This document shows positions 43,376 through 52,820 of a stretch of 64,000 nt of DNA, in pieces. This DNA is from Bacteroidetes bacterium GWF2_33_16 (GTDB lineage: Bacteria > Bacteroidota > Bacteroidia > Bacteroidales > UBA12077): assembly GCA_001768565.1 (NCBI GenBank), contig MEOE01000001.1:186001-250000 (forward strand), in the 5' to 3' direction. Below the pieces are notes generated by a model, which made no database searches, had not been told where the DNA came from, and worked only from the letters and a program-made list of their open reading frames with translations. Every line of letters starts with the position of its first letter. Within the stretch, counting starts at the first letter, position 1. Position numbers and translations under genes: made by a program.

Positions 43376-45229
43376 TTATTTGCTCTCCAAAATTTGATTA
43401 AATTTTTCAACTAATTCAACTACTGTGAATGGAAGACCCTGTACCTTATTAAACTGCAAATAGTTGTACTCTTGAAAGTTCATTCGTAGGTAATTAGCAA
43501 ATTGACCCATATTTAGTTCGCATACAACAATCTTTTTATAGCTTCCTAAGATTTCTTTTACGTTCTTTGGAAGTGGATTAAGATAATTAAATTGACATAA
43601 CGTAACACTTTTACCATTATCTCTCATCTCTTGAACAGCTGTTAGAAGATGTCCATATGTACCACCCCATCCAATTACAAGCAAATCGCCTTCATTATCA
43701 CCAAAAACCTCTTGTTGAGGAATAAATTCCTGAACTCTTTCTACTTTAGCGGCACGAATATCTGTCATTCTCTGGTGGTTAATCGGATCGTGTGATACGC
43801 TACCTTTAAGAAAATCCTTTTCGAGACCACCTACACGGTGCATAATACCCTTTTTACCAGGAAAAGCCCATGAACGTGCAAGTCTTTTTTCATCACGTGC
43901 ATAAGACATAAATCCTGTAGTTCCTTCAGCAACAATCGGAGGATTAATTGATGGATAATCCTTCATACTTGGAACCTTCCAAGGTTCTGTTCCATTGGCA
44001 ATATAACCATCGGTAAGCAAAACAACCGGAGTCATATGTTCCATTGTAAGTTTACCAGCAATAAATGCATAATCAAAACAATTACTTGGAGTGCTTGCAG
44101 CAATAACAATCATTGGACATTCCCCATTGCGACCAAATAAAACCTGAAAAAGATCAGATTGCTCAGTTTTAGTTGGCAATCCTGTTGATGGGCCACCTCG
44201 CTGAACGTCAACAATAACTAAAGGTAATTCAGTAATAACGGCCAAACCCATTGCTTCGCTCTTAAGCGAAAGACCTGGACCGGAGGTAGTTGTTACAGCA
44301 AAATTTCCTGCAAATGAAGCGCCGATTGCAGTACAAATTCCAGCAATCTCATCTTCAACCTGTAGTGTTTTTACACCAAGATCTTTGCGTTTTGCAAGCT
44401 CGATTAAAATCTCAGTAGCAGGAGTTATAGGATATGAGCCACAGAAAAGAGGCAATCCTGATTTCTCTGAAGCAGCAATTAATCCCCATGCAACTGCAGT
44501 ATTCCCATTGATATTACGATAAATCCCTTTTGGGGTATTTGAAGCTGGAGAAATCTGATATGTATTAGGAATTGCTTGAATATTTCCCGCATAGTTAAAA
44601 CCATCGCGAAGAACCTTTTTATTTGCTTCAACAATCTCTGGTTTTTTCTTAAACTTTGTTTCAAAGTACTTCTCAGTAAAATTTAATGGGCGTGAGAAAA
44701 TATAATATACCATACCAAGAGCAAACATATTTTTGCTTCTCAAAACACTCTTGTTATCAAGACCAGAGTCTTTTAGACTTTCTTTAGTTAATTCTGTAAT
44801 TTTTGCAAAAATTACCTTATAATCTTCAATTTTTAGCTCTTCAACTGGATTATTGGTTTTGAAACCAGCACGCAGAAGGCCTTTTTCATTAAAGGTGTCG
44901 TTATCAACAATAATCATTCCTCCAGGTTTTACCCACTTAACATTAGCTTTAAGCGCGGCTGGATTCATAGCCACTAACACGTCACAGTAGTCACCTGGAG
45001 TATGTACCTTTGAACTTCCAATGTTTACCTGAAAGCCGGAAACACCAGCAACAGTACCCTGAGGTGCTCGTATCTCCGAAGGATAATCTGGAAATGTACT
45101 GACACTATTTCCGAATAATGCAGATGCATCGGAAAACAATGTTCCAGTAAGTTGCATACCATCTCCAGAATCACCCGAGAACCGGATAACAACGTCATCT
45201 CTTTCGATGGCTTTTGCTTTTTTATCCAT
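43376..45229 (-). CDS. korA: 2-oxoacid:ferredoxin oxidoreductase, fused gamma-alpha subunit
   Basis: A 617-residue protein joining the gamma domain (about 10-190: RFSGDSGDGMQLTG, TFPDYPSEIRAPQGT) with the alpha domain (about 220-617: ASEKSGLPLFCGSYPITPATE, TTTSGPGLSLKSEAMGLA, DVQRGGPSTGLPTKTEQSDL). This fused form is the normal KorA of Bacteroidota. First gene of korAB. The 268-base region upstream holds a perfect 10-base dyad and a -7-like element. Confidence 0.9.
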   Translation of the reverse strand: MDKKAKAIERDDVVIRFSGDSGDGMQLTGTLFSDASALFGNSVSTFPDYPSEIRAPQGTVAGVSGFQVNIGSSKVHTPGDYCDVLVAMNPAALKANVKWVKPGGMIIVDNDTFNEKGLLRAGFKTNNPVEELKIEDYKVIFAKITELTKESLKDSGLDNKSVLRSKNMFALGMVYYIFSRPLNFTEKYFETKFKKKPEIVEANKKVLRDGFNYAGNIQAIPNTYQISPASNTPKGIYRNINGNTAVAWGLIAASEKSGLPLFCGSYPITPATEILIELAKRKDLGVKTLQVEDEIAGICTAIGASFAGNFAVTTTSGPGLSLKSEAMGLAVITELPLVIVDVQRGGPSTGLPTKTEQSDLFQVLFGRNGECPMIVIAASTPSNCFDYAFIAGKLTMEHMTPVVLLTDGYIANGTEPWKVPSMKDYPSINPPIVAEGTTGFMSYARDEKRLARSWAFPGKKGIMHRVGGLEKDFLKGSVSHDPINHQRMTDIRAAKVERVQEFIPQQEVFGDNEGDLLVIGWGGTYGHLLTAVQEMRDNGKSVTLCQFNYLNPLPKNVKEILGSYKKIVVCELNMGQFANYLRMNFQEYNYLQFNKVQGLPFTVVELVEKFNQILESK

Positions 45230-45273
45230 AACAAAATTAGTTTAGTAATTAATTAATAACAGGTTAAAAAATT

Positions 45274-45314
45274 TAAATGCATACAAAACAGCAGTACTAT
45301 CTTATATGCATTTA
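45274..45314 (-). promoter_or_regulatory. Perfect 10-base dyad in the korA leader
   Basis: TAAATGCATA (45274-45283) and TATGCATTTA (45305-45314) are perfect inverted halves with a 21-base loop. A minus-strand -7-like box, TACTTTTG, lies further upstream at 45372-45379, so the dyad would be in the transcribed leader. It may be a regulator site or an RNA hairpin. Confidence 0.4.
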
Positions 45315-45471
45315 TTTAGTTTCTATTTATTATCAGTCTTATTCAACAATGAATTTTTACAAATAATTTGACAAAAGTAATCAATGTAAATTAATTATTA
45401 ATACTTTTCGGTCTAATTTTCCCCTATTAAAAAATGATTTTTCTCATTCTTTTTTTACCAAATTATCGTAT

Positions 45472-45479
45472 TATTTTTG
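45472..45479 (+). promoter_or_regulatory. Candidate -7 element for the carbonic anhydrase gene
   Basis: TATTTTTG (TAnnTTTG), 18 bases before ATG 45498. It overlaps the alternative TTG start at 45477, which argues against that start. Confidence 0.5.
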
Positions 45480-45497
45480 TATAAAAAGTTATATAAA

Positions 45498-46013
45498 ATG
45501 GCATTAATAAAAAAAGTAAGAGGATTTGAACCTCAAATTGGAAAAAGCAGTTATCTGTCTGAGAATTGCACTATCGTGGGCGATGTAATTATAGGTGAAA
45601 ATTGCAGTATATGGTTTAATGCAGTAGTGCGCGGTGATGTTAATTCAATTCGGATTGGAAACAAAGTAAATATTCAGGATGGAGCAGTTCTGCATTGCTT
45701 GTATGAAAAATCGACAATTGAAATTGGAAATAATGTTTCTATTGGCCATAACGTAATTATTCATGGTGCAAAAATACACGATAATGTATTAGTAGGTATG
45801 GGGGCTATTGTAATGGATCATGTAGAAATTGGTAAAAATTCAATAATTGCAGCTGGAGCTCTGGTACTCGAAGGTACTATTGTAGAATCGGGAAGTATTT
45901 ACGGTGGTATTCCAGCCAAACGATTAAAATCAATTGATCCAATGCAAACTCACGAAATGATTGAACGAATTGCCAACAATTACCTTATGTATGCAAAATG
46001 GTACGAAGAATAA
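45498..46013 (+). CDS. Gamma carbonic anhydrase-like hexapeptide protein
   Basis: A 171-residue left-handed beta-helix protein. Hexapeptide repeats run from about residue 15 to 145 (IVGDVIIGENCSIWFNAVVRGD). Metal-ligand His positions are visible in VLHCLYEKS and NVSIGHNVIIHGA. This is the gamma-CA/YrdA type, which may hydrate carbon dioxide or act as a non-catalytic trimer; activity of YrdA-like members is uncertain. It ends 4 bases before the convergent murI stop, with no terminator seen. Confidence 0.88.
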   Translation: MALIKKVRGFEPQIGKSSYLSENCTIVGDVIIGENCSIWFNAVVRGDVNSIRIGNKVNIQDGAVLHCLYEKSTIEIGNNVSIGHNVIIHGAKIHDNVLVGMGAIVMDHVEIGKNSIIAAGALVLEGTIVESGSIYGGIPAKRLKSIDPMQTHEMIERIANNYLMYAKWYEE

Positions 46014-46017
46014 CCAA

Positions 46018-46803
46018 TTAAGCAGTTTGTATTTTATAGTTGATTTTAGTTATTTTAAAAACAAACGATTTCAAAATTTCAGAATTACCAGACGAATAAA
46101 ACTCATATTCAGGCTTTTCATTCTCTGTTCTTAGCAATTTATTTTCGGTTAGTACTTTTGCAGCTTGTTTAATTACCGCAGGTGCAGGATCAATAATTTT
46201 AACTTCAGGAGGAAGTACCTGCTGAAGTATTTCTAATAAAAAGGGATAGTGAGTACACCCTAATACCAGGTGATCAATATTCCTTTTAATCAAAGGAGCC
46301 ATTAGTTCTTCAATATGTAAGGCTGTTTCTGGGTTATAAATTTTGTTATTTTCAACAATATCGACCAATTTATCGCCAACCTTAATATGAACCTCAACAT
46401 CGGAAGCAAATTTATTCTTTGTTTCTAAATAAAGTTTCCCATTAAATGTTCCTTCGGTAGCTAGTACGGCAATACTTTTAGTTTTTGAATTTAATGCTGC
46501 TGGTTTTACAGCAGGCTCCATACCTATAAAAGGAATAGGGTAAGTAAACCTAAGATAGTCTATTGCTGCAGCTGTTGCAGTATTGCACGCAACAATAATC
46601 ATTTTTACATTTTTTGCTAATAAGAACTGAACAACCTCATCAACGATTTTTATAATTTCTTGCTGTGATTTTGGCCCATAAGGGCAATTTACAGAATCAG
46701 CGTAATAAATTACATCTTCTTTCGGTAACGCCTTTACAAATTCACGCCATACTGTTAATCCCCCAACGCCTGAATCAAATATTCCTATTGGTCTGTTTCC
46801 CAT
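46018..46803 (-). CDS. murI: Glutamate racemase
   Basis: A 261-residue cytoplasmic MurI. PIGIFDSGVGGLTV and the two catalytic Cys in VACNTATAAA and LGCTHYPFL are present. It supplies D-glutamate for peptidoglycan. I chose ATG 46803 (MGNRPIG) because the longer frame starts at 46827 inside the hairpin of the terminator of the preceding gene. Confidence 0.93.
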   Translation of the reverse strand: MGNRPIGIFDSGVGGLTVWREFVKALPKEDVIYYADSVNCPYGPKSQQEIIKIVDEVVQFLLAKNVKMIIVACNTATAAAIDYLRFTYPIPFIGMEPAVKPAALNSKTKSIAVLATEGTFNGKLYLETKNKFASDVEVHIKVGDKLVDIVENNKIYNPETALHIEELMAPLIKRNIDHLVLGCTHYPFLLEILQQVLPPEVKIIDPAPAVIKQAAKVLTENKLLRTENEKPEYEFYSSGNSEILKSFVFKITKINYKIQTA

Positions 46804-46815
46804 TTTAGAAGGTAT

Positions 46816-46847
46816 AAAAAAGACCATCTCTATTTAAAAAGATGGTC
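46816..46847 (-). terminator. Intrinsic terminator of the bamA-skp operon
   Basis: GACCATC (46822-46828) pairs with GATGGTC (46841-46847); the minus strand continues into six T at 46816-46821. It separates skp from murI. Confidence 0.88.
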
Positions 46848-46866
46848 CACTTTATAATAAAATTAA

Positions 46867-47382
46867 TTATTGAATTCCTAATTCCTTTTTAACTAAAGGT
46901 AAAATATCAATACTAAGTGCTGAGTGATATACCACTGCTCCTGCACCAAGATCGAAAATGTAAATAAAACCATTGTCTTTACCAACTTTTTCGATAGCAG
47001 CTTGAGCTTTATCCATAATTGGTTGAATTAATTCAGCTTGTTTTTGCTGATAATCCTGCTGTGCTGTAGATTGGAATTCCTGAACCCGACGTTGCATTTC
47101 TTGAATTTCGGCTTCTTTTGATTTTTTAACTAAATCAGAAAATGTAGCTTGTTTTTCTAAGTAGGCACTAACCTTTGTCTGATATTCAGTTTGCATAGCT
47201 TCCATTTCTTTCTGAAGCATTTGACTATAATCCTGCAATTGTTTGGTTGCAACCTCTCTTTCGGGCATTAAGTCTAATAATTCAGTTGAGTTAATATGTC
47301 CAAATTTTAATTCTGCTTTTTGTGCAAATGCTGTTGTTGTTACAAATAAAACAACAAATAATAATCCAATAATTTTTTTCAT
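46867..47382 (-). CDS. OmpH/Skp family periplasmic chaperone (second copy)
   Basis: A 171-residue exported protein (signal ends AFAQKAE). KFGHINSTELLDLMPER is the conserved N-terminal strand, followed by a long coiled coil (about residues 45-120, EMEAMQTEYQTKV ... FQSTAQQDYQQKQAEL) and the C-terminal core strand. Skp trimers carry unfolded outer-membrane proteins to BamA. It lies at the end of the bamA operon next to a paralog. Confidence 0.9.
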   Translation of the reverse strand: MKKIIGLLFVVLFVTTTAFAQKAELKFGHINSTELLDLMPEREVATKQLQDYSQMLQKEMEAMQTEYQTKVSAYLEKQATFSDLVKKSKEAEIQEMQRRVQEFQSTAQQDYQQKQAELIQPIMDKAQAAIEKVGKDNGFIYIFDLGAGAVVYHSALSIDILPLVKKELGIQ

Positions 47383-47419
47383 ATTTTACTTTTTTTTAAT
47401 GATTAACAAATTTAATAAA

Positions 47420-47932
47420 TTATTTTTTATACCCTAACTTTTCTAATATTTCATCGCTTTTATCATGTTTAGGATCAGTATAGATTATATTGGCTCCTCC
47501 GGCAGTATCAAAAATAATTGAGTAATTTCCAGTTTCGGCCAGTGTTTTAATCGCACCATATACCTCATCCTGTATAGGCTTCATAAGCTCTTGTCTTTTA
47601 ATAAACAACAAACCTTCCTGACCAAAATACTTTCGTTGGATATCCTTAACTGTTTTCTCCCTGCTTTCTAATTCCTTCTCGCGTACTTTCTTCATTTCAT
47701 CTGTTAATAGTACTTTTTCGGTCTGAAAGTCTTTAACCAGTTTTTCCAATTCAGCATTTTCTGCTTCAACTTCCTTTTGCCATTCTTTTGAAAGTTGGTT
47801 AAGCTTATCTTGCGCTGCCTTATAAGCAGGTATTTTGCTTAGTATATAATCAGAATCAACATAAGCAAACTTTTGACCATACGAGAAGCTAAATACAAAT
47901 ATCAGGCCTAAAATAAGGATGTTTTTTTTCAT
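47420..47932 (-). CDS. OmpH/Skp family periplasmic chaperone (first copy)
   Basis: A 170-residue exported protein (signal ends SYGQKFA). The start FAYVDSDYILSKIPAYK and a long charged coiled coil (about 40-110, rich in EKELESREK) are typical of Skp. It lies 11 bases after bamA. The two tandem skp copies are conserved in Bacteroidota. Confidence 0.9.
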   Translation of the reverse strand: MKKNILILGLIFVFSFSYGQKFAYVDSDYILSKIPAYKAAQDKLNQLSKEWQKEVEAENAELEKLVKDFQTEKVLLTDEMKKVREKELESREKTVKDIQRKYFGQEGLLFIKRQELMKPIQDEVYGAIKTLAETGNYSIIFDTAGGANIIYTDPKHDKSDEILEKLGYKK

Positions 47933-47943
47933 AGCTATAAGTA

Positions 47944-50538
47944 TTAAAACTGCTGACCAATAACAAAATGGAACTGACTACCATTTGCATCAGCATTACC
48001 TGGTATCTCATCGAAACCATATCCCCAGTCAACACCAAGCAATCCAAACATAGGTAAGAATGCTCTTAAACCTATACCCGCTGACCTTTTAACCTTAAAT
48101 GGATTAAAATTATCGAGGCTTTCCCAAGAATTACCAGCTTCAACAAAACCAAGAACATAGATTACAGCCTGTGGTTTAAGTGAAATTGGATAACGTAATT
48201 CGAAATTTATTTTCTCATAAACATTACCATTCTTATAATTACTATTGTATGGTGGTGTTAATGAGCTATTTTCATAACCTCTTAATCCGATATATTCTTC
48301 ATCGTACATATTATAACCAGATAAACCATCGCCACCTAACTTAAATTTACCAAAAGGAGCGTGACCAACATCTTTATTAAAATAACCAAGGTAACCAAAC
48401 TCAGTATTTGCTGCAAGTACCATATCTTTCCAAATCTTGATATACCAAGAACCTTTGTACTTCCATTTATGATACTCCATCCAATTATATTTACTCTGAT
48501 TTTCCTTATCTTTAATTGCAGCACTAACAAAGTATTCTAAAGGTAACCCTGTTGAACTTCTATATTCTGCAGTCTCAGTTGAAACAATTGTATCAATTTG
48601 TGCTTGTGATAGTGTCCACCATTTCTCATCTTTAAATAATGAATATGGAGGCGTTATCTGAAGAGTTAATGAGAATTGAGATCCTCTACGTGGATAAATA
48701 GGCCAATCTATTGAGTTTCTTGCAAATGTAGTACTTATACTCAGGTTATTTGCATTTCCATTACTCATAATAAATCCTGTCCAATCATTCAATCTGTAAA
48801 GCTGATAATTAATCGAATTTGAAATTGTAAAATAATCATCCGGCCATTTTAATCGTTGACCTAGTCCAACTGTTGCTCCTGTAACTTTTATAAATTCATC
48901 ACTAACTTCGTAAACATAATTTGTGTTTTTGCGCACTGTATGATAGAAAGATACTGAGAAAGAATTTGGTTTTCTTCCACCGAACCAAGGATCAACAAAA
49001 CTAAAACTATACGCTGAGTAATATTCACCATTAGTTTGAACCCTTAAGCTTAATGTTTGACCATCACCGGAAGGAATTGGTTTCCATGCATCTTTTTTTA
49101 GCACTCTGCCTATTGAGAAATTACTAAAACGCAATCCTATTGTTCCAATAAACATATTTGCTCCCCAGCCACCAGCAATTTCGAGCTGATCATTTGATTT
49201 TTCGACTAAGGTATATTCTAGATCAACAGTTCCTTCTGCCTGATTAATATTTATAGGTTCTATACCAAACTGTTCCGGATCAAAATGTCCTAATTGGGCT
49301 ATTTCACGTTGAGATCGCATAATTTCTGATTTGCTAAACAACTCACCTGGTTTAGTTCTCAGTTCTCTTCGAACAACATGCTCATTCGTTTTATCATTGC
49401 CTTTAATAATAATATTGTTCAATCTAACTCTTTTACCTTCGTAAATACGCATTTGTAGGTCGATTGAGTCACCATCAATTTTCATGATAGTTGGATTACA
49501 ATTAAAAAATAAATATCCATTATCGAGATATAAACTACTTACTGCATCTTCATCAATATTAAGTCGTTTATTCAACATCTCAGTATCATAAGGATCTCCT
49601 TTTTTAATTTTAAGAGCTACATCAAGAAGCGAAGCGGAATATTTTGTATTTCCAACCCAATCAATATTTCGGAAGAAATATTGGTTTCCTTCAAATATTT
49701 CAATTTGTATTCCTATCCTTTTATCACTAATCTTATAAATACTATCTCTAATAATTTCTGCATCACGATATCCTTTTTCGTTATATGCAGCTATAACTTT
49801 TTCTTTATCATCCTTATAATCACTTTCGATAAATTTGGACGCTTTAAAAATATTTAAATCACGGCGTTTGGTTTCTTTCATCTTACGTCGCAATTTAGCA
49901 TCAGTAATAACCTCGTTTCCAACAAAATTTATCTCTTTAATTTTCACCTTACTCCCTCGGTCAATAACCACCTTCAGGTTAACATTGTTTTGACGAGAGA
50001 TTGTATCATCAGATTGATAAATATCAATTTTAGCATTCAGATACTTTTTATTATAAAGAAAGTCTCGAATTGACCCTTTGGCTTTATTAATCGTATTTTC
50101 TGTAACCTGGACTCCCCTTTTTAGTTCCAGGGCTTCGCGAAGATCTTTTTCATGGCTTTTTTTAACACCAATTATTTCCAATTCAGATAATCGCGGTCTT
50201 TCTTGTAGATATATATCCAAAATTATACTATCACCTTGAATTTCGGCAGTAGTAATTTTGATATCAGAAAACAATCCTTGTTTCCATAATTTCTCAACTG
50301 CCCTGGTAATATCTTCTCCAGGAATTGTTATCTGTCGCTGAATAGTTAATCCAGATAATGTTATTAGGATATTTTTATCAAGGTATTTAACTCCAGAAAT
50401 TGTTATATCTTTAATAATATAATCGTTAGGCTTTTTATAATCTATAACATTTAACGATGAAAAATCAGTTTGTTCCTGTGCTAATAATTGAATTCCTAAA
50501 AATAGAATAATAATACTCAATACAAATCTTCTTGTCAT
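47944..50538 (-). CDS. bamA: BamA outer-membrane assembly factor
   Basis: An 864-residue Omp85 protein with signal peptide (ends QLLAQEQ). About five POTRA domains fill residues 40-440 (ISGVKYLDKNILITLSG, INFVGNEVITDAKLRRKMKET, FRNIDWVGNTKYSASLLDVAL, IIIKGNDKTNEHVVRRELRTKPG). A 16-strand barrel follows, with the conserved LRGYENSSLTPPY and a final aromatic residue (GQQF). It folds barrel proteins into the outer membrane. It stands in the operon porG-uppS-bamA-skp-skp. Confidence 0.95.
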   Translation of the reverse strand: MTRRFVLSIIILFLGIQLLAQEQTDFSSLNVIDYKKPNDYIIKDITISGVKYLDKNILITLSGLTIQRQITIPGEDITRAVEKLWKQGLFSDIKITTAEIQGDSIILDIYLQERPRLSELEIIGVKKSHEKDLREALELKRGVQVTENTINKAKGSIRDFLYNKKYLNAKIDIYQSDDTISRQNNVNLKVVIDRGSKVKIKEINFVGNEVITDAKLRRKMKETKRRDLNIFKASKFIESDYKDDKEKVIAAYNEKGYRDAEIIRDSIYKISDKRIGIQIEIFEGNQYFFRNIDWVGNTKYSASLLDVALKIKKGDPYDTEMLNKRLNIDEDAVSSLYLDNGYLFFNCNPTIMKIDGDSIDLQMRIYEGKRVRLNNIIIKGNDKTNEHVVRRELRTKPGELFSKSEIMRSQREIAQLGHFDPEQFGIEPININQAEGTVDLEYTLVEKSNDQLEIAGGWGANMFIGTIGLRFSNFSIGRVLKKDAWKPIPSGDGQTLSLRVQTNGEYYSAYSFSFVDPWFGGRKPNSFSVSFYHTVRKNTNYVYEVSDEFIKVTGATVGLGQRLKWPDDYFTISNSINYQLYRLNDWTGFIMSNGNANNLSISTTFARNSIDWPIYPRRGSQFSLTLQITPPYSLFKDEKWWTLSQAQIDTIVSTETAEYRSSTGLPLEYFVSAAIKDKENQSKYNWMEYHKWKYKGSWYIKIWKDMVLAANTEFGYLGYFNKDVGHAPFGKFKLGGDGLSGYNMYDEEYIGLRGYENSSLTPPYNSNYKNGNVYEKINFELRYPISLKPQAVIYVLGFVEAGNSWESLDNFNPFKVKRSAGIGLRAFLPMFGLLGVDWGYGFDEIPGNADANGSQFHFVIGQQF

Positions 50539-50559
50539 TCTAATCGTGCTATTTATTAA

Positions 50560-51306
50560 TTAACTATTTATTATTTGATCACTTGTTTTACCAAATCTTC
50601 GTTCTCTTTTTTGGTAATCTATAATTGCTTTATATAATTCATCTCTATTAAAATCTGGCCATAAAACTTCAGTAAAATATAACTCTGTATAAGCTATTTG
50701 CCAAATTAAGAAATTACTAATTCTAAACTCACCACTTGTCCGGATTAACAGATCCGGATCAGGGAATCCACATGTATTTAAATGCTTCTCAAAATAATCA
50801 TTATTAATCTGATCCAATTCTATATCGCCCTGTTTTGCTTCTGCTACAATATTTTGAACAGCATTTATTATTTCCCACCTTGCACTATAATTAAGGGCCA
50901 AAATTAATGTTAATCCTGTATTTTTTTCAGTCTTTTTAATAATTTCTGATAAATTCTGTTGAACATTTTTTGGTAAACCCGCAATATCACCAATACTTCT
51001 TAAACGAACGTTATTCTCCATTAGTGTGCCCGATTCAGAATTTAATGTTGAAACAAGTAGTGACATTAGTGCATCAACTTCTTGTTTAGGTCGATTCCAA
51101 TTCTCAGTAGAAAACGCGTAAAGGGTTAAATATTCAACTCCAATTTCACCAGCTCCTTCAACAGCTTCGCGTACTGCCTTAACTCCATTTTTATGTCCAA
51201 ATATTCTTTGATTTCCCTTCTTTTTTGCCCACCTGCCATTACCATCCATAATGATTGCAACATGTTTCGGCAGTTTTGTCCTATCAACCTTTTCTTTTAA
51301 ACTCAT
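50560..51306 (-). CDS. uppS: Undecaprenyl diphosphate synthase
   Basis: A 248-residue cis-prenyltransferase: HVAIIMDGNGRWAKK with the catalytic Asp, YLTLYAFSTENWNRP, and DLLIRTSGEFRISNF. It condenses isopentenyl diphosphate to the C55 carrier lipid for cell wall and O-antigen. 21 bases upstream of bamA and 7 bases after porG, so cotranscribed. Confidence 0.95.
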   Translation of the reverse strand: MSLKEKVDRTKLPKHVAIIMDGNGRWAKKKGNQRIFGHKNGVKAVREAVEGAGEIGVEYLTLYAFSTENWNRPKQEVDALMSLLVSTLNSESGTLMENNVRLRSIGDIAGLPKNVQQNLSEIIKKTEKNTGLTLILALNYSARWEIINAVQNIVAEAKQGDIELDQINNDYFEKHLNTCGFPDPDLLIRTSGEFRISNFLIWQIAYTELYFTEVLWPDFNRDELYKAIIDYQKRERRFGKTSDQIINS

Positions 51307-51313
51307 CTCACAT

Positions 51314-51985
51314 CTATTTTAAATATGCCGGACAATCAATTGCTTCTTTAAAAACTTTATAGGTAACAAAAATTCCACAAAACGAATACCAATCATCGTT
51401 GTGTATGGTTGGGGTATTTTCAGAATCCTGTATATTAATAACACCGTCAATTTGATCATTAAAAGTTTTTCTGAAACTCCATTCTAACCCCAGAGTAACG
51501 CGCTCAAAGATATTATATTTAATTCCTAATCCAAAAGGAATTGATATAGGATTTGAAAAACCAGATGAGTTAAACACATAATTACCTCCAATGCCAATAA
51601 AAACAAAAGGTGTAAACCGTTCATCATTTTTTCTTAAAAACCCAGAGCTTGTGAATGACATGAAATTAAACTCGACATTAACTGAGATATCAATAACGCT
51701 AGTCGAGAAGGATGCCATACGTAATTGATTTTCGGGATTATTAAAATCAGCATCATTACCATTTAACATTCCGTAATATCCTTTTAAGCCAACTATAATG
51801 TGTTTATTTATATTGTATTTTGCGATTAATCCTGCGCCAAGTGATGGTGAGTAAAATTGTTGTGAATGGTTAATATCACCATTATAATAAGATGTACCTA
51901 GAAACAATCCGTATTCTGCACGGCCTTGTGCGAAACTAAAAAAAAAAGTAACTGTAAAAACAATAATTAAGGTAATAGTTCTCAT
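51314..51985 (-). CDS. porG: PorG-like type IX secretion outer-membrane protein (DUF6089)
   Basis: A 223-residue outer-membrane barrel with signal peptide (ends FAQGRAE). AEYGLFLGTSYYNGDIN, IVGLKGYYGMLNG, FVFIGIGGNYVF and the final CPAYLK are typical of the PorG/DUF6089 group. In Porphyromonas gingivalis porG lies directly next to uppS, omp85 and two ompH genes, as here. PorG is a core T9SS component linked to the PorK/N ring. The assignment rests on both family and context. Confidence 0.78.
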   Translation of the reverse strand: MRTITLIIVFTVTFFFSFAQGRAEYGLFLGTSYYNGDINHSQQFYSPSLGAGLIAKYNINKHIIVGLKGYYGMLNGNDADFNNPENQLRMASFSTSVIDISVNVEFNFMSFTSSGFLRKNDERFTPFVFIGIGGNYVFNSSGFSNPISIPFGLGIKYNIFERVTLGLEWSFRKTFNDQIDGVINIQDSENTPTIHNDDWYSFCGIFVTYKVFKEAIDCPAYLK

Positions 51986-51991
51986 ATAATG

Positions 51992-52753
51992 TTAAAATTT
52001 AACTCGTGATCCTTTTGTTTTGGGTTTTAACTTATGAGTAATATAAAGCGAAGTAAAATAATATGAATCATTGTACTCAGAACCCTTAGGCTTAAATCCA
52101 TCAATATAGTCAGTACCAGTTAATCTGCCAGTGAATTCAAATCCGATGAAATTTCTTTGCGAAAGAGGATATTTTATTCCAATACCTACAGGTAAAACAA
52201 TACCTAAGTTTTTATCGCCAACAAATCGAGGACTATCAATAAAACTATCTCCAGCTACTGGTGCAAAATAAGCTGCTCCAATACCTATAAAGACATATAA
52301 GCTTAGCGATTTATTAAATTTTCGCAAACCATCTCGCAAAGTCATGGATGAATATTGAACCATCTGTTTTTCTTTCAATATCCAATATTCGAAATATCCT
52401 GAAAATTCATAAAGGTTAGTAGTAAAAGAATAATTCCTTGCGGCATTTATGGAATTCTCATCAGAACCTAAAAACCTGCCATAAGTTAAATTCCCTCGTA
52501 TAGTACCCCATTCATCAATTCTATATCGAAGACCAATATTTATATTTGGTCGTGTATTCAATATATCAAGATCTGAAATCCATAAAGCATCAGCACTTTC
52601 TGCGCCACCAATATCACCAAAGAAACTAACAGTTCCAACACCAACCAAAATTTCGGTTCGGGAAAGTTTCCATTTCTGACTAAATCCTACTAAGGGTAAA
52701 ATCAGAAATATTATTAGAAACCTATTTCTGCTATTTAGTAAATGTTTTATCAT
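51992..52753 (-). CDS. PorG-like outer-membrane barrel, paralog
   Basis: A 253-residue barrel protein (signal ends VGFSQK). It has the same overall plan as its neighbour: a first strand ILVGVGTVSFFGDIGG, LYVFIGIGAAYF in the middle and a DUF6089-like C-terminus (YFTSLYITHKLK). It is 6 bases upstream of porG. A duplicated or diverged PorG-like partner is the likely meaning. Confidence 0.72.
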   Translation of the reverse strand: MIKHLLNSRNRFLIIFLILPLVGFSQKWKLSRTEILVGVGTVSFFGDIGGAESADALWISDLDILNTRPNINIGLRYRIDEWGTIRGNLTYGRFLGSDENSINAARNYSFTTNLYEFSGYFEYWILKEKQMVQYSSMTLRDGLRKFNKSLSLYVFIGIGAAYFAPVAGDSFIDSPRFVGDKNLGIVLPVGIGIKYPLSQRNFIGFEFTGRLTGTDYIDGFKPKGSEYNDSYYFTSLYITHKLKPKTKGSRVKF

Positions 52754-52820
52754 TGATACAAAGGTATTTATTTTTACAAATCAAAAAAGAAATATCAATT
52801 TAATTAACTTTTTTTAAGAT

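Noticed and set aside
45477-45497. TTG start for the carbonic anhydrase gene
   Set aside because: It lies inside a TAnnTTTG promoter box; ATG 45498 is the family-like start.
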